In this document: positions 1 through 7,607 of the stretch, in pieces
Layout: each line of letters starts with the position of its first letter
Numbering within the stretch: position 1 is the stretch's first letter
Assembly (NCBI GenBank): GCA_963810305.1
Contig: CAWEMY010000003.1
Location: 1 to 64,000, forward strand
Reading direction: 5' to 3'
DNA length: 64,000 nucleotides
DNA from: JACDCA01 sp963810305
Lineage (GTDB): Bacteria; Acidobacteriota; Vicinamibacteria; Vicinamibacterales; 2-12-FULL-66-21
Made by a program: the position numbers and the translations under genes
Notes under the pieces: generated by a model
What the model was told of the DNA's origin: nothing
The model's database searches: none
The model's input: only the letters and a program-made list of their open reading frames with translations

Positions 1-1765
1 ACGGATCCGATCCGATCTTCATCTGCTCATCGGCGACGATTGCGAACCCGAAGGAGCTGGCCGAAGGACTGACCGGACGTCCATTCGAACTGGTGAGCGA
101 CAGTGGTGCGCCGCAAGGGGAGAAGTTTTTTCTATTCGTGAACCCGCCGGTCGTGAACGCGGAGCTGGGGATCCGCCGCTCGTACCTGCATGAGACGCGT
201 CGCGTGGCGATGGAGTTTCTCAAGCAGAACCTCCAGATCATCGTCTTCGCACAGAGCCGCCTTGCCGTCGAGATTCTGACCACCTATCTGAAAGACACGT
301 TTCATGGGCCGCCCGGGTCGGCCGAAATGATTCGCGGTTATCGCGGCGGCTACCTGCCGAACCGGCGGCGTGAGATCGAGCGCGGCCTCCGCGAAGCAAC
401 GGTCAGGGCTGTCGTTTCAACCAACGCCCTCGAACTGGGCATCGATATCGGCGCACTCGACGTCGCCGTGATGGCGGGGTATCCGGGGACGATCGCATCC
501 ACCTGGCAGCGCGCCGGCAGGGCAGGCCGGCGCAGTACCCGCTCGGCGGCGGTGCTCGTCGCCAGCAGCGCACCGATTGACCAATTCGTGGTGCGCAATC
601 CGTCGTATTTCTTCGATGCGTCGCCCGAGCACGCGCTGATCAATCCTGACAACCTGCACATCCTGCTCGATCACGTGAAGTGTGCGGCCTTCGAGCTGCC
701 ATTCTCTGAAGACGAGCGCTTTGGCGAAGAAGACGTCCAGCAGGTGCTGGCCGTGCTTGCCGAGGAGGGCTTCGTCCATCACGCGGATGGGCAGTGGAAC
801 TGGACCAACGAGTCCTATCCGGCGGATGCCGTCAGCCTCCGGTCGGTATCGTCCGATAATTTCATCATCGTTGACACGACCAACGACGAGCGCGTCATCG
901 GCGAGACCGACTTCACCAGCGGTCCGTCAACGCTCCACGAAAAGGCGATCTACATTCTCGAAGGGCAGTTGTTCCAGGTCGAGAAGCTCGATTTCGACGG
1001 ACGCAAAGCGTATCTGCGGTCGGTCGACTGCGACTACTACACCGACGCGATCACCTATACGAAGGTAACGATACTGGATACCTTCGAAACCGCGGCGCGC
1101 GATGCGCTGTGCGCCGAGCGCGACGTGCATCCCGACCCCGCGCCCCGCGCCGCCGCGCCCCGCGCCCCGCGCACAGCGTCAAGAGTCACGGAGAGGTCCA
1201 CGTCGTCTCACGCGTCGTTGGCTTCAAGAAGATCAAGTTCTACACGAACGAGAACATTGGTTCCGGCGAGCTGGATCTGCCGGAGCAGCAGATGCACACG
1301 TCGTCCTACTGGCTGACGATCCCGGCCGCAGTGATGTCGGCGCTGCCGTTTGGCGGCGACGATCGGCGGGACGGCGTCGTTGGTCTCGCATTTGCGATGA
1401 AGAATGTGGCGCAACTGCTCCTGATGTGCGACGGTCATGACATCGGGTTGTCGGTTGATGGCGGCTCGCTGGACCGCTCGATGCGCACCGGCGGAACGTC
1501 CGCCGTTCCTGAGGCGCTCGCTGTCGAACCGAATGTGTTCATCTACGACAACTATCCCGGCGGTATTGGCTTCAGCCGTCCGCTCTACGAGATGCACGAC
1601 CTGCTGCTCGCGCGCACGCAGGAGCTGATCTCCGGCTGCGAGTGTCAGTCCGGGTGCCCCTCGTGTGTCGGGCCGGAGGGGAACACTGGCCCCCATGCCA
1701 AGCAGGTCGCCTCACGCATACTCGCCGTCCTGGTGTCCGGCGCCGCGCTCCCGGAGGCGTCGTAG
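1..1765 (+). CDS. mrfA: MrfA/YprA-type DEAD-box helicase with DUF1998 (5' partial, frameshifted)
   Basis: C-terminal part of a superfamily 2 DNA helicase that in Bacillus acts with MrfB in repair of mitomycin-type crosslinks. The frame is already open at base 3, reading a SSATIANPKE-like helicase segment. Domain 2 follows, with VVSTNALELGIDIG and the arginine-finger motif QRAGRAGRR. The end is DUF1998 with a four-cysteine cluster CECQSGCPSC, the zinc-binding signature of the family. The frame shifts between the two halves exactly at a GC-rich heptamer array (1136-1171): helicase text ends near 1130 and resumes with GEVHVVSRVVGFKK in another frame. The stop overlaps the next start (TAGTG). Identification is secure; whether the gene is intact is not. 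Confidence 0.9.
1136..1171. repeat. CCCCGCG heptamer array inside mrfA
   Basis: Four copies of CCCCGCG plus one 8-nt variant in the middle. It lies inside mrfA between the helicase core and DUF1998, and the reading frame changes across it. Confidence 0.85.
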
Positions 1766-3078
1766 TGGACCTTACTTCCAGGCTCCGCTCGATCGTCAGG
1801 AGCGGGCCACCGAAGGACGTTCGCGAGCTCACCTACGAGCCGGACGATGGATACCGAAATGCGTCAGCACTCGACCTCGACTCCATAGCAGGCGCGCTTG
1901 GCGGGCGCCGCGTATCGACGCGGTTCGGTGAATGCCTCGTCATCGATCGCCGCTACGAATCGGACCGCTGGCATGGCGGCATCCGTATCGGTGACTGCAC
2001 GCTCGATGACTTTCCATCGCTGCGCATTCTGGATCCCGGTCTCGGTGGTGCGCCAACCGATCGTGGGGCGGTCGTTTCAGGGCCGGCGAAGACTGTCTTC
2101 ATTGATCTGGAAACAACTGGTCTCAGCGGCGGTGCCGGCACGCTTGCCTTTCTCGTCGGCTGCGCCTACTTCGACCTCGGCGCCTTCCAGGTGCGTCAGT
2201 TCCTCCTCACCAGCCATGCAGGAGAGCGCGCGCTGCTGGCCGCTGTCGCGGAGTTTTTCGACGATGCGGATTTGATCGTTACCTACAACGGCAAGACCTT
2301 CGACGTCCCCGTGATGGAGACGCGGTGGTCGTTTCACCGCATGGAGATGCCGCTCGACGGTGTGCCGCATTTCGACATGCTTCATTCGGCGCGACGGCTG
2401 TGGAAGAAGCGGACGGACGACGAGGGAGGCTGCCGGCTGTCGACCCTGGAGCGGCATCTTTTCGACGTGCAGCGGATCGGAGACGTGCCGGGGATGGATA
2501 TCCCCTCGAGATTCTTCCGGTTCGTCCGATCCGGCGATCCGCGGCCGCTCGAAGCAGTCCTCGAGCACAACCGGATCGATCTCGTATCGCTCGCCGCGGT
2601 CACGGCACGCGCGTTACAGCTGGCGCGCGACGGGCGCGACGCCTGCACCGATTGCTCGGAAGCGCTTGCGCTCGGACGGATCTTCGAGCGGGCGGAGTAT
2701 GTCGGGCGCGCGGAAGCCTGTTACAGGCACGCGGCGCAGGCCCGTGACGCCGCGACCCGCGCCGAGGCGCTGTTCCATCTCGCTGTGAGGCTGCGGCGCG
2801 ACCGCCGGTTCGTCGATGCCGCTGATGTCTGGCGCGAGCTGATGGAGCTGACCGAGCCTCGTGCCCTGCGTTCCGGGCGGATTGGAGACCTGCGCCAGGT
2901 CGCTGCCGAGGCGCTGGCCATCCACCATGAGCATCGCGCGAAAGACCTGGCGGGCGCGAGGGAGCTCGCATTTACCGCACTCGAAGAGACAGACGGGCGC
3001 CGCGCCGACGGCGTCCGCCACCGCATCGCCCGCCTCGATCGCAAGCTCGCCGCCGGTTACAACCCGCAGCTCTGGTAG
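1765..3078 (+). CDS. mrfB: MrfB/YprB-type 3'-5' exonuclease with TPR-like C-terminus
   Basis: Predicted metal-dependent exonuclease of the RNase H fold (YprB family), partner of the MrfA helicase. FIDLETTGLSGGAG gives the first acidic motif (D-x-E) of a DEDD nuclease. DLIVTYNGKTFDVPVMETR gives the second, and EHNRIDLVSLAAV the last. The C-terminal third is alanine/arginine-rich helical sequence resembling TPR repeats. I place the start at GTG 1765 because GGAGG lies 8 nt upstream and it overlaps the mrfA stop by one base; an ATG at 1642 would run deep into mrfA. About 437 residues, close to Bacillus MrfB. The TAG stop is part of a palindromic repeat beginning at 3075. Confidence 0.88.
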   Translation: MDLTSRLRSIVRSGPPKDVRELTYEPDDGYRNASALDLDSIAGALGGRRVSTRFGECLVIDRRYESDRWHGGIRIGDCTLDDFPSLRILDPGLGGAPTDRGAVVSGPAKTVFIDLETTGLSGGAGTLAFLVGCAYFDLGAFQVRQFLLTSHAGERALLAAVAEFFDDADLIVTYNGKTFDVPVMETRWSFHRMEMPLDGVPHFDMLHSARRLWKKRTDDEGGCRLSTLERHLFDVQRIGDVPGMDIPSRFFRFVRSGDPRPLEAVLEHNRIDLVSLAAVTARALQLARDGRDACTDCSEALALGRIFERAEYVGRAEACYRHAAQARDAATRAEALFHLAVRLRRDRRFVDAADVWRELMELTEPRALRSGRIGDLRQVAAEALAIHHEHRAKDLAGARELAFTALEETDGRRADGVRHRIARLDRKLAAGYNPQLW

Positions 3079-3160
3079 AGGCCGGCTTTGGTAGAGGCCG
3101 GCTTTAGCCGGCCTGGCACGGCCGCCGTCCTGTAATAGGCCGGCTGAAGCCGGCCTCTAC
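3075..3160. repeat. REP-A palindromes (GGCCGGCTTTAGCCGGCC), three copies
   Basis: One partial copy (3075-3089) and two full copies in opposite orientation (3091-3114 and 3137-3160), each itself palindromic and ending in or starting with the GTAGAG/CTCTAC side. The same element recurs at 40174-40210 and 42739-42763. The first copy supplies the stop codon of mrfB. It could also act as a hairpin terminator, but no T-run follows. Confidence 0.85.
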
Positions 3161-3169
3161 CTGCCGGAC

Positions 3170-3197
3170 TTGACAATCATTTTCTGTTTTGTAGAAA
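3170..3197 (+). promoter_or_regulatory. Promoter of padR-1
   Basis: TTGACA at 3170-3175, a 16-nt spacer and TAGAAA at 3192-3197. The padR ATG begins 11 nt further on with no Shine-Dalgarno, so the message should be leaderless or nearly so. A weak inverted repeat TTTCT/AGAAA (3181-3197) covers the spacer and -10. Confidence 0.6.
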
Positions 3198-3207
3198 TAG
3201 ACCATAT

Positions 3208-3543
3208 ATGGGACGCAGCGGATACCTCGGAGAACTGGAACAGATCGTCATGCTCGCCGTCGCGCGCCTGGAGCAGGACGCCTACGGCATGAGCATCCGG
3301 CGCGAGATCGAAGACCGCACCGGCCGGAGCGTTGCCATCGGCGCCGTGTACTCGACGCTGGAGCGCCTGCAGGACAAGGGCTACGTCCGGTCAGTCGCGC
3401 CGCCGGGAGACGCGGAACGTGACGGTCGTGCCAGGCGGTTTTTCGAGCTGACCCGAGGCGGGATCGATGCGCTGGACGCGTCGTCCCGGATGCAGACGCG
3501 GATGTGGGCGGGCCTCCGCCTCAAGAAAGCCGGACGCTCGTGA
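3208..3543 (+). CDS. PadR family transcriptional regulator 1
   Basis: Small winged-helix DNA-binding repressor of the PadR-s1 type, 111 residues. LGELEQIVMLAVARLEQDAYGM is the first helix pair, GAVYSTLERLQDKGYV the recognition helix, and RARRFFELTRGG the wing. PadR proteins usually sense a small ligand and repress their own operon. Its last four bases overlap the GTG of the downstream ADOP permease gene (GTGA), so the two are almost certainly co-transcribed and translationally coupled. The permease is the likely target. The ligand is unknown. Confidence 0.9.
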   Translation: MGRSGYLGELEQIVMLAVARLEQDAYGMSIRREIEDRTGRSVAIGAVYSTLERLQDKGYVRSVAPPGDAERDGRARRFFELTRGGIDALDASSRMQTRMWAGLRLKKAGRS

Positions 3544-6173
3544 TCGAACGTCCTCCGCGACTTGCCCGTTGGCTGCTGGCCGTCCTGCTCCCCGCCGACG
3601 AGCGTCGCGCCGTGTTGCGCGATCTCGATGACGAATTGGCTCGGCACGTGAGCCCCGAGCGTGGCCCGCGCGCCGCCCGTCACTGGTATTGGCGTCAGGT
3701 CTTTGGATCGATTCGTCCCGCTCTTGCGATGCGGGGCAGGCGCTCGTCGGGAACGTTCGGGCGCACCGCCAGTGACATTCGATTCGCGCTGCGCGCATTG
3801 AGGCGCCGGCCGGCGCTCACCGTCGCAGCGATCGCGACGCTGACACTCGGCATCGGCGCGAATACCGCAATCTTCAGCGTCGTGGATACCGTCGTGCTTC
3901 GTCCGCTGCCGTATCACGAGCCGGAGCGCCTCGTCCGGATCTGGTCGGCGAACCCGCGCGGGATTCCGCGCAATTCAGTGTCGCCGCCGGACTACTTCGA
4001 CTTTGAAGAACAGGGTCGCGCCTCTGGCGCTTTCATGTCGATCTCCGCGTTCACCCAGGGTGACACGGCAACCGCCGGCGGGCTCGCAACAGTGAATGAC
4101 CCGTCCCGAGTAATCGTGTCGATGGTGTCGCCCAACCTGTTCGGAACCTTGCAGGTGTGGCCGTCGCAGGGCCGCGCCTTCGCGCCCGCGGATGCCGTCG
4201 ACGGCGCGTTGCGCGTCGCAATCCTCAGCGAGAGGTTTGCGAGCACCAGAGGCGTCTCTCTGGGCTCACGGATGAACCTCGATGACGATCCGGTAACCGT
4301 TGTCGGCATCATGCCCTCGGGGTTCGGATTTCCGTCCCCGGCGGTGGACCTCTGGGTGCCGATGAGGAATGCGCTCCGCGAACGCTCGCGTTCCGGGCAT
4401 TACCTGGAGGTGGTCGCACGGTTGAATCCGCCAGCGAACCTTGATGGCGCCACCGACGTGCTGCGCACGGTGGCGGCAAGGCTCGAGACAGCATATCCGG
4501 CGACGAATCGCGGATGGGGCGTCACGCTCGTGCCTCTCCACGAGAGCGTTACCGGGGACGTAAAGCGTCCTCTGCTCGTCCTCCTGGCGGCCGTCGGCTG
4601 CGTCCTCCTGATCGCCTGCGCCAACGTCGCCGGTCTGCTTCTGGCCAACGGCCATGAACGAGCGCGGGAGCTTTCGCTGCGGGTTGCGATCGGCGCGTCG
4701 CGCGGACGTCTGATCGGGCAGCAGTTGATCGAGAGCCTGTTGCTCGCGACCGGCGGAGCGGTCGGGGCAGTGGTGGTGGCGCAGATCGCGCTGTCGCTGC
4801 TGCAGCAGACGGACGGATTTGCGCTGCCGCGCGCCGAATCGATTGCCCTCGATTTGCGCGTCCTGGCCGTCACCGCTGGCATCACCCTTTTGACTGGCGT
4901 CCTCTGCGGAGTCGCGCCGGCGATTCGGGCCTCGCGCAGTGACCCGGAAATGGCGCTGAAGGGAGCGCGCGCGGCGGGGCCGGCGGCGCCTGCCCGGCGG
5001 CTTCGGGCCGTCATGGTTGCCGCGCAGATCGCGATCACATTGTGTCTGTGTATCGGTGCGGGCCTTCTGATGCGAAGTCTCGGACGGCTGCTCGATGTCG
5101 ACGCCGGGTTTGACGCAAGTCACGCGGTGGTGGCGCAGGTGACTCTGGCCCGATCGCGTTACGAGCCGGACCGCTGGGTCGCGGACGTCGCGCGGTCGCT
5201 CGACGAGTTGCGAACGTTACCCGGTGTGACGGCCGTTGGTGCGGGCTCACCGCTCCCGCTCGCAGGGCAGCAGGGCCTGCTCCGCTTCGGCGTCCGCATC
5301 GACGGACAAATTCTCCCTCCCGACGGCCGATCCGACCGGGCCTACTTGCGGTGGGTCACACCTGGCTACTTCGAAGCGATCGGCATTCCGCTGATCTCGG
5401 GACGCGCCTTCGAGAATCATGACGACGCGCGCGGCATACCGGTGGCAGTCGTGGATCGCACCTTTGTTCAGAGATACTTTCCTGGAGAGCAGCCGATCGG
5501 CCGCCGGATTCAGATGACCAACGAGCGCATGCAGCGGCAAATCGTCGGTGTCGTTGGCGCTGTCCGGCAGACCAAGCTGGAGGACGGCGCGGATCCCCAC
5601 GTGTACATTCCACACGCGCAGAACCCGTCCCCGGTGATGTCGTTCGTGGTGCGCACCGCCGGTGATCCGGCCGCGCTCGCCACGCCGGTGCGCGAACGTC
5701 TTCGAACGGTAGACCCGTCGCGTCCTGTTTACAACGTCACGACTGTGGAGGATCTCGTCGCCGGCACCGTCGCACCGCGGCGTTTCAACGCGTTGCTGGT
5801 CACGCTGTTCGCGCTGCTGGCGGGAATGCTGACGGTAGTCGGGATGTATGGACTGATGGCCGGGTGGGTGGCAGAGTCCCGCAAGGAATTCGGCGTGCGA
5901 CTGGCACTAGGCGCCGAGCGTCGCGCCGTCCTGGGTCTCGTCGTCCGGCGCGCACTGCTGATCACCGCCGTCGGTATCGCGGCAGGGCTGCCGGTTGCCC
6001 TCGCGTCGACCAGGATCGTGGGCACGATGCTTTTCGGGATCGGAGGGCGGGACCTGCCGACCGTGGTCGGCTCCTGTGCCGTCCTGCTTGCGGTCGGGCT
6101 CGTTGGGGCCTACCTGCCAGCCCGTCGCGCAATCGCAGTGAATCCCGTGGACTCGCTGCGCGGCGACTTCTGA
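3540..6173 (+). CDS. ADOP-type duplicated FtsX/MacB-like permease 1
   Basis: Large inner-membrane permease of the acidobacterial duplicated orphan permease type, 877 residues. A short N-terminal cytosolic prefix (LLPADERRAVLRDLDDEL) is followed by two MacB periplasmic-core/FtsX units, each with its own membrane segments. The second unit ends with the family's closing motif PARRAIAVNPVDSLR. Such proteins resemble MacB permeases but have no ATPase gene beside them, and none is seen here. I chose GTG 3540, which overlaps the padR stop; an ATG at 3504 would lie inside padR. Complete and in frame. Substrate unknown. Confidence 0.88.
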   Translation: MIERPPRLARWLLAVLLPADERRAVLRDLDDELARHVSPERGPRAARHWYWRQVFGSIRPALAMRGRRSSGTFGRTASDIRFALRALRRRPALTVAAIATLTLGIGANTAIFSVVDTVVLRPLPYHEPERLVRIWSANPRGIPRNSVSPPDYFDFEEQGRASGAFMSISAFTQGDTATAGGLATVNDPSRVIVSMVSPNLFGTLQVWPSQGRAFAPADAVDGALRVAILSERFASTRGVSLGSRMNLDDDPVTVVGIMPSGFGFPSPAVDLWVPMRNALRERSRSGHYLEVVARLNPPANLDGATDVLRTVAARLETAYPATNRGWGVTLVPLHESVTGDVKRPLLVLLAAVGCVLLIACANVAGLLLANGHERARELSLRVAIGASRGRLIGQQLIESLLLATGGAVGAVVVAQIALSLLQQTDGFALPRAESIALDLRVLAVTAGITLLTGVLCGVAPAIRASRSDPEMALKGARAAGPAAPARRLRAVMVAAQIAITLCLCIGAGLLMRSLGRLLDVDAGFDASHAVVAQVTLARSRYEPDRWVADVARSLDELRTLPGVTAVGAGSPLPLAGQQGLLRFGVRIDGQILPPDGRSDRAYLRWVTPGYFEAIGIPLISGRAFENHDDARGIPVAVVDRTFVQRYFPGEQPIGRRIQMTNERMQRQIVGVVGAVRQTKLEDGADPHVYIPHAQNPSPVMSFVVRTAGDPAALATPVRERLRTVDPSRPVYNVTTVEDLVAGTVAPRRFNALLVTLFALLAGMLTVVGMYGLMAGWVAESRKEFGVRLALGAERRAVLGLVVRRALLITAVGIAAGLPVALASTRIVGTMLFGIGGRDLPTVVGSCAVLLAVGLVGAYLPARRAIAVNPVDSLRGDF

Positions 6174-6175
6174 GT

Positions 6176-6224
6176 CGCGGTTCGCGACGCGCTGTTCGCG
6201 GTTCGCGGGGCGCTGTTCGTAGAG
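6176..6224. repeat. Heptamer array, units such as CGCGGTT and CGCTGTT
   Basis: Seven consecutive 7-nt units starting two bases after the ADOP stop. CGCGGTT and CGCTGTT each occur twice, the others are one- to three-base variants. It fills most of the gap between two convergent genes. Confidence 0.75.
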
Positions 6225-6232
6225 CCCGGTAC

Positions 6233-6490
6233 TTATTTCGCCGCGGCCGGCTGCTTCTTCGCTTTCGCGGCAGCCTTGCGGCTCTCTGACGTCTGTGCGC
6301 CAAACCGCTTGGTGAAGCGCTCGACGCGACCCTCGGTGTCGACGAGCTTCTGGCGTCCTGTGAAGAACGGGTGGCAGTTGTTACAGATTTCGAGGTGCAA
6401 CTCCGGCTTGGTCGACCGCGTTTTCCACGTCGCGCCGCACGCACAGCGGGCTTCGATCTCGTGGTACTTCGGGTGAATTCCTTCCTTCAC
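6233..6490 (-). CDS. rpmE: 50S ribosomal protein L31, zinc-binding form
   Basis: Large-subunit ribosomal protein on the 5S/central protuberance side. MKEGIHPKYHEI is the typical L31 start. CACG (residues 16-19) and CNNC (36-39) give the four zinc ligands of the C+ form. FFTGRQKLVDTEGRVERF matches the conserved core. The last 20 residues are a Lys/Ala-rich tail that is longer than in many homologues. It stands alone between an ADOP gene and a repeat block. The complete frame and cysteine set make it a confident call. Confidence 0.97.
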   Translation of the reverse strand: MKEGIHPKYHEIEARCACGATWKTRSTKPELHLEICNNCHPFFTGRQKLVDTEGRVERFTKRFGAQTSESRKAAAKAKKQPAAAK

Positions 6491-6528
6491 GCTGTCTCCT
6501 TCGCATCGCAGTGGGCTGCGCGGCTTCC

Positions 6529-6623
6529 GTAGTCCAGCCCTTTAGGGCTGTAATCCCCGTTCAGGGCTGAATTCATGACGCCGGATTGTACCCAGACACG
6601 ACAGCCCTAAAGGGCTGGACTAC
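6529..6623. repeat. REP-B inverted pair (GTAGTCCAGCCCTTTAGGGC core)
   Basis: Two 23-bp arms (6529-6551 and 6601-6623) that are perfect inverted copies, each also an internal hairpin, separated by 49 nt holding a degenerate third copy. This is a REPIN-like arrangement. The same core recurs in three tandem 76-bp units at 24085-24308. Confidence 0.88.
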
Positions 6624-6673
6624 GTGCATCTGCCAGCCATTTAGCGCTGTGCCAAAAACGTCAGTTTACCACA

Positions 6674-6715
6674 CTTGACACGCTACTACGTCCCGCGTAG
6701 TATTACGTCAGACGT
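6674..6715 (+). promoter_or_regulatory. Promoter and predicted operator of padR-2
   Basis: TTGACA at 6674-6679, 17-nt spacer, TAGTAT at 6697-6702. Two palindromes cover it: TACTACG/CGTAGTA arms around 5 nt (6683-6701, spacer to -10), and TACGTC-A-GACGTA (6703-6715, start-site region). They share the CTACGT half-site, as expected for a dimeric PadR binding twice. Confidence 0.7.
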
Positions 6716-6733
6716 AGCAAATGAGACACGCCG

Positions 6734-7075
6734 ATGCCCGAAACTGAGCAGAATCCTGACCTCGAAGACTTCGGACGGTTCTCGGAACCCGCCCTTCTCA
6801 TTCTGATCAGCCTGGCAGATGCCCCCAAGCATGGCTACGCGATGACAGTCGACATCGCGTCGATTGCGGACGTGAAGCTGGGACCGGGAACACTCTACGG
6901 CGCGATCGCGCGACTCGAGTCCCGAGGATTGATCGAGGCTATCGAGTCCGCCGATCGCCGCAATCCGTATCGACTCACGGGCCTGGGAGAAAAGGCGCTT
7001 CGATTGCGCCTCGCGACCCTCGAGGCGGTGGCGCGCGCTGGCCGGCAACGGCTCTCATCGCCGGAGGCCGGATGA
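6734..7075 (+). CDS. PadR family transcriptional regulator 2
   Basis: 113-residue winged-helix repressor. SEPALLILISLADAPKHGYAM is the N-terminal helix pair, LGPGTLYGAIARLESRGLIE the recognition helix, and RRNPYRLTGLGEKAL the wing. No insert or truncation. The TGA stop overlaps the ATG of the next gene (ATGA), so both are one translational unit. The palindromes just upstream suggest autoregulation. Unlike padR-1, padR-3 and padR-5, its partner is a short membrane protein rather than a full ADOP permease. Confidence 0.9.
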   Translation: MPETEQNPDLEDFGRFSEPALLILISLADAPKHGYAMTVDIASIADVKLGPGTLYGAIARLESRGLIEAIESADRRNPYRLTGLGEKALRLRLATLEAVARAGRQRLSSPEAG

Positions 7076-7582
7076 CCGCCGTGATCTCGGCGCTCGTTCG
7101 CCTCTATCCGCGCGCGTGGCGGCAGCGCTACGGACCCGAGATGCAGGAACTGCTGGCCGCGGAGAAACCCTCGCTGCGCACCTACGCCGACCTCATCGCC
7201 GGCGCTGTCGATGCGCGTCTCAACCCTCAATCCACGCCGGCCCAACGCGCCGGTCACAAGGAAGGAAACCAGATGGTAAAAGCATTTCGTTGCGCACCGG
7301 CGGGCGTGTCAATGGCGGACCAATGGCGGAGCGCGGCATGGATGGTCGGCGGATCGCTTGTTCTTATCGCGATCAGTCTGATCCTCCAGCAGCAGATCGG
7401 CCGGAACGCTTTCTCGGAAAGTCTGCTGTACTCGGCTTTCTGGGCGTCGCTGATGTTGTCGATGGAGTGCACCTACCTGAAGCGATATTCCCGCTCGGCA
7501 CGCCTCGTGATGTCTGGTCGGCGGCGCCCTGTTCATCATCGGTCTGATGTGGGCTTCGGTCGCGATCGGCTACCGCATTTGA
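7072..7582 (+). CDS. Short membrane protein with ADOP-like N-terminal prefix (frameshifted)
   Basis: The first 45 residues (LVRLYPRAWRQRYGPEMQELL) resemble the cytosolic prefix at the start of several ADOP permeases, including the one at 10283. Two or three membrane segments follow (WMVGGSLVLIAISLIL, a second near LLYSAFWASLMLS). The frame breaks near 7513 after RLVM. Moving one base gives LVGGALFIIGLMWASVAIGY and a TGA at 7580-7582, a sensible last helix, so I end the gene there. About 170 residues. It overlaps padR-2 by 4 nt. Function unknown; a regulator-coupled membrane partner is an inference. Confidence 0.7.
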
Positions 7583-7607
7583 GAGGCCGAGACGTTGCAC
7601 CGTGGCC

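Noticed and set aside
3540..6173. MacAB efflux operon
   Set aside because: No ATP-binding subunit or membrane-fusion protein adjoins any of the four permeases; duplicated orphan-permease type fits better.
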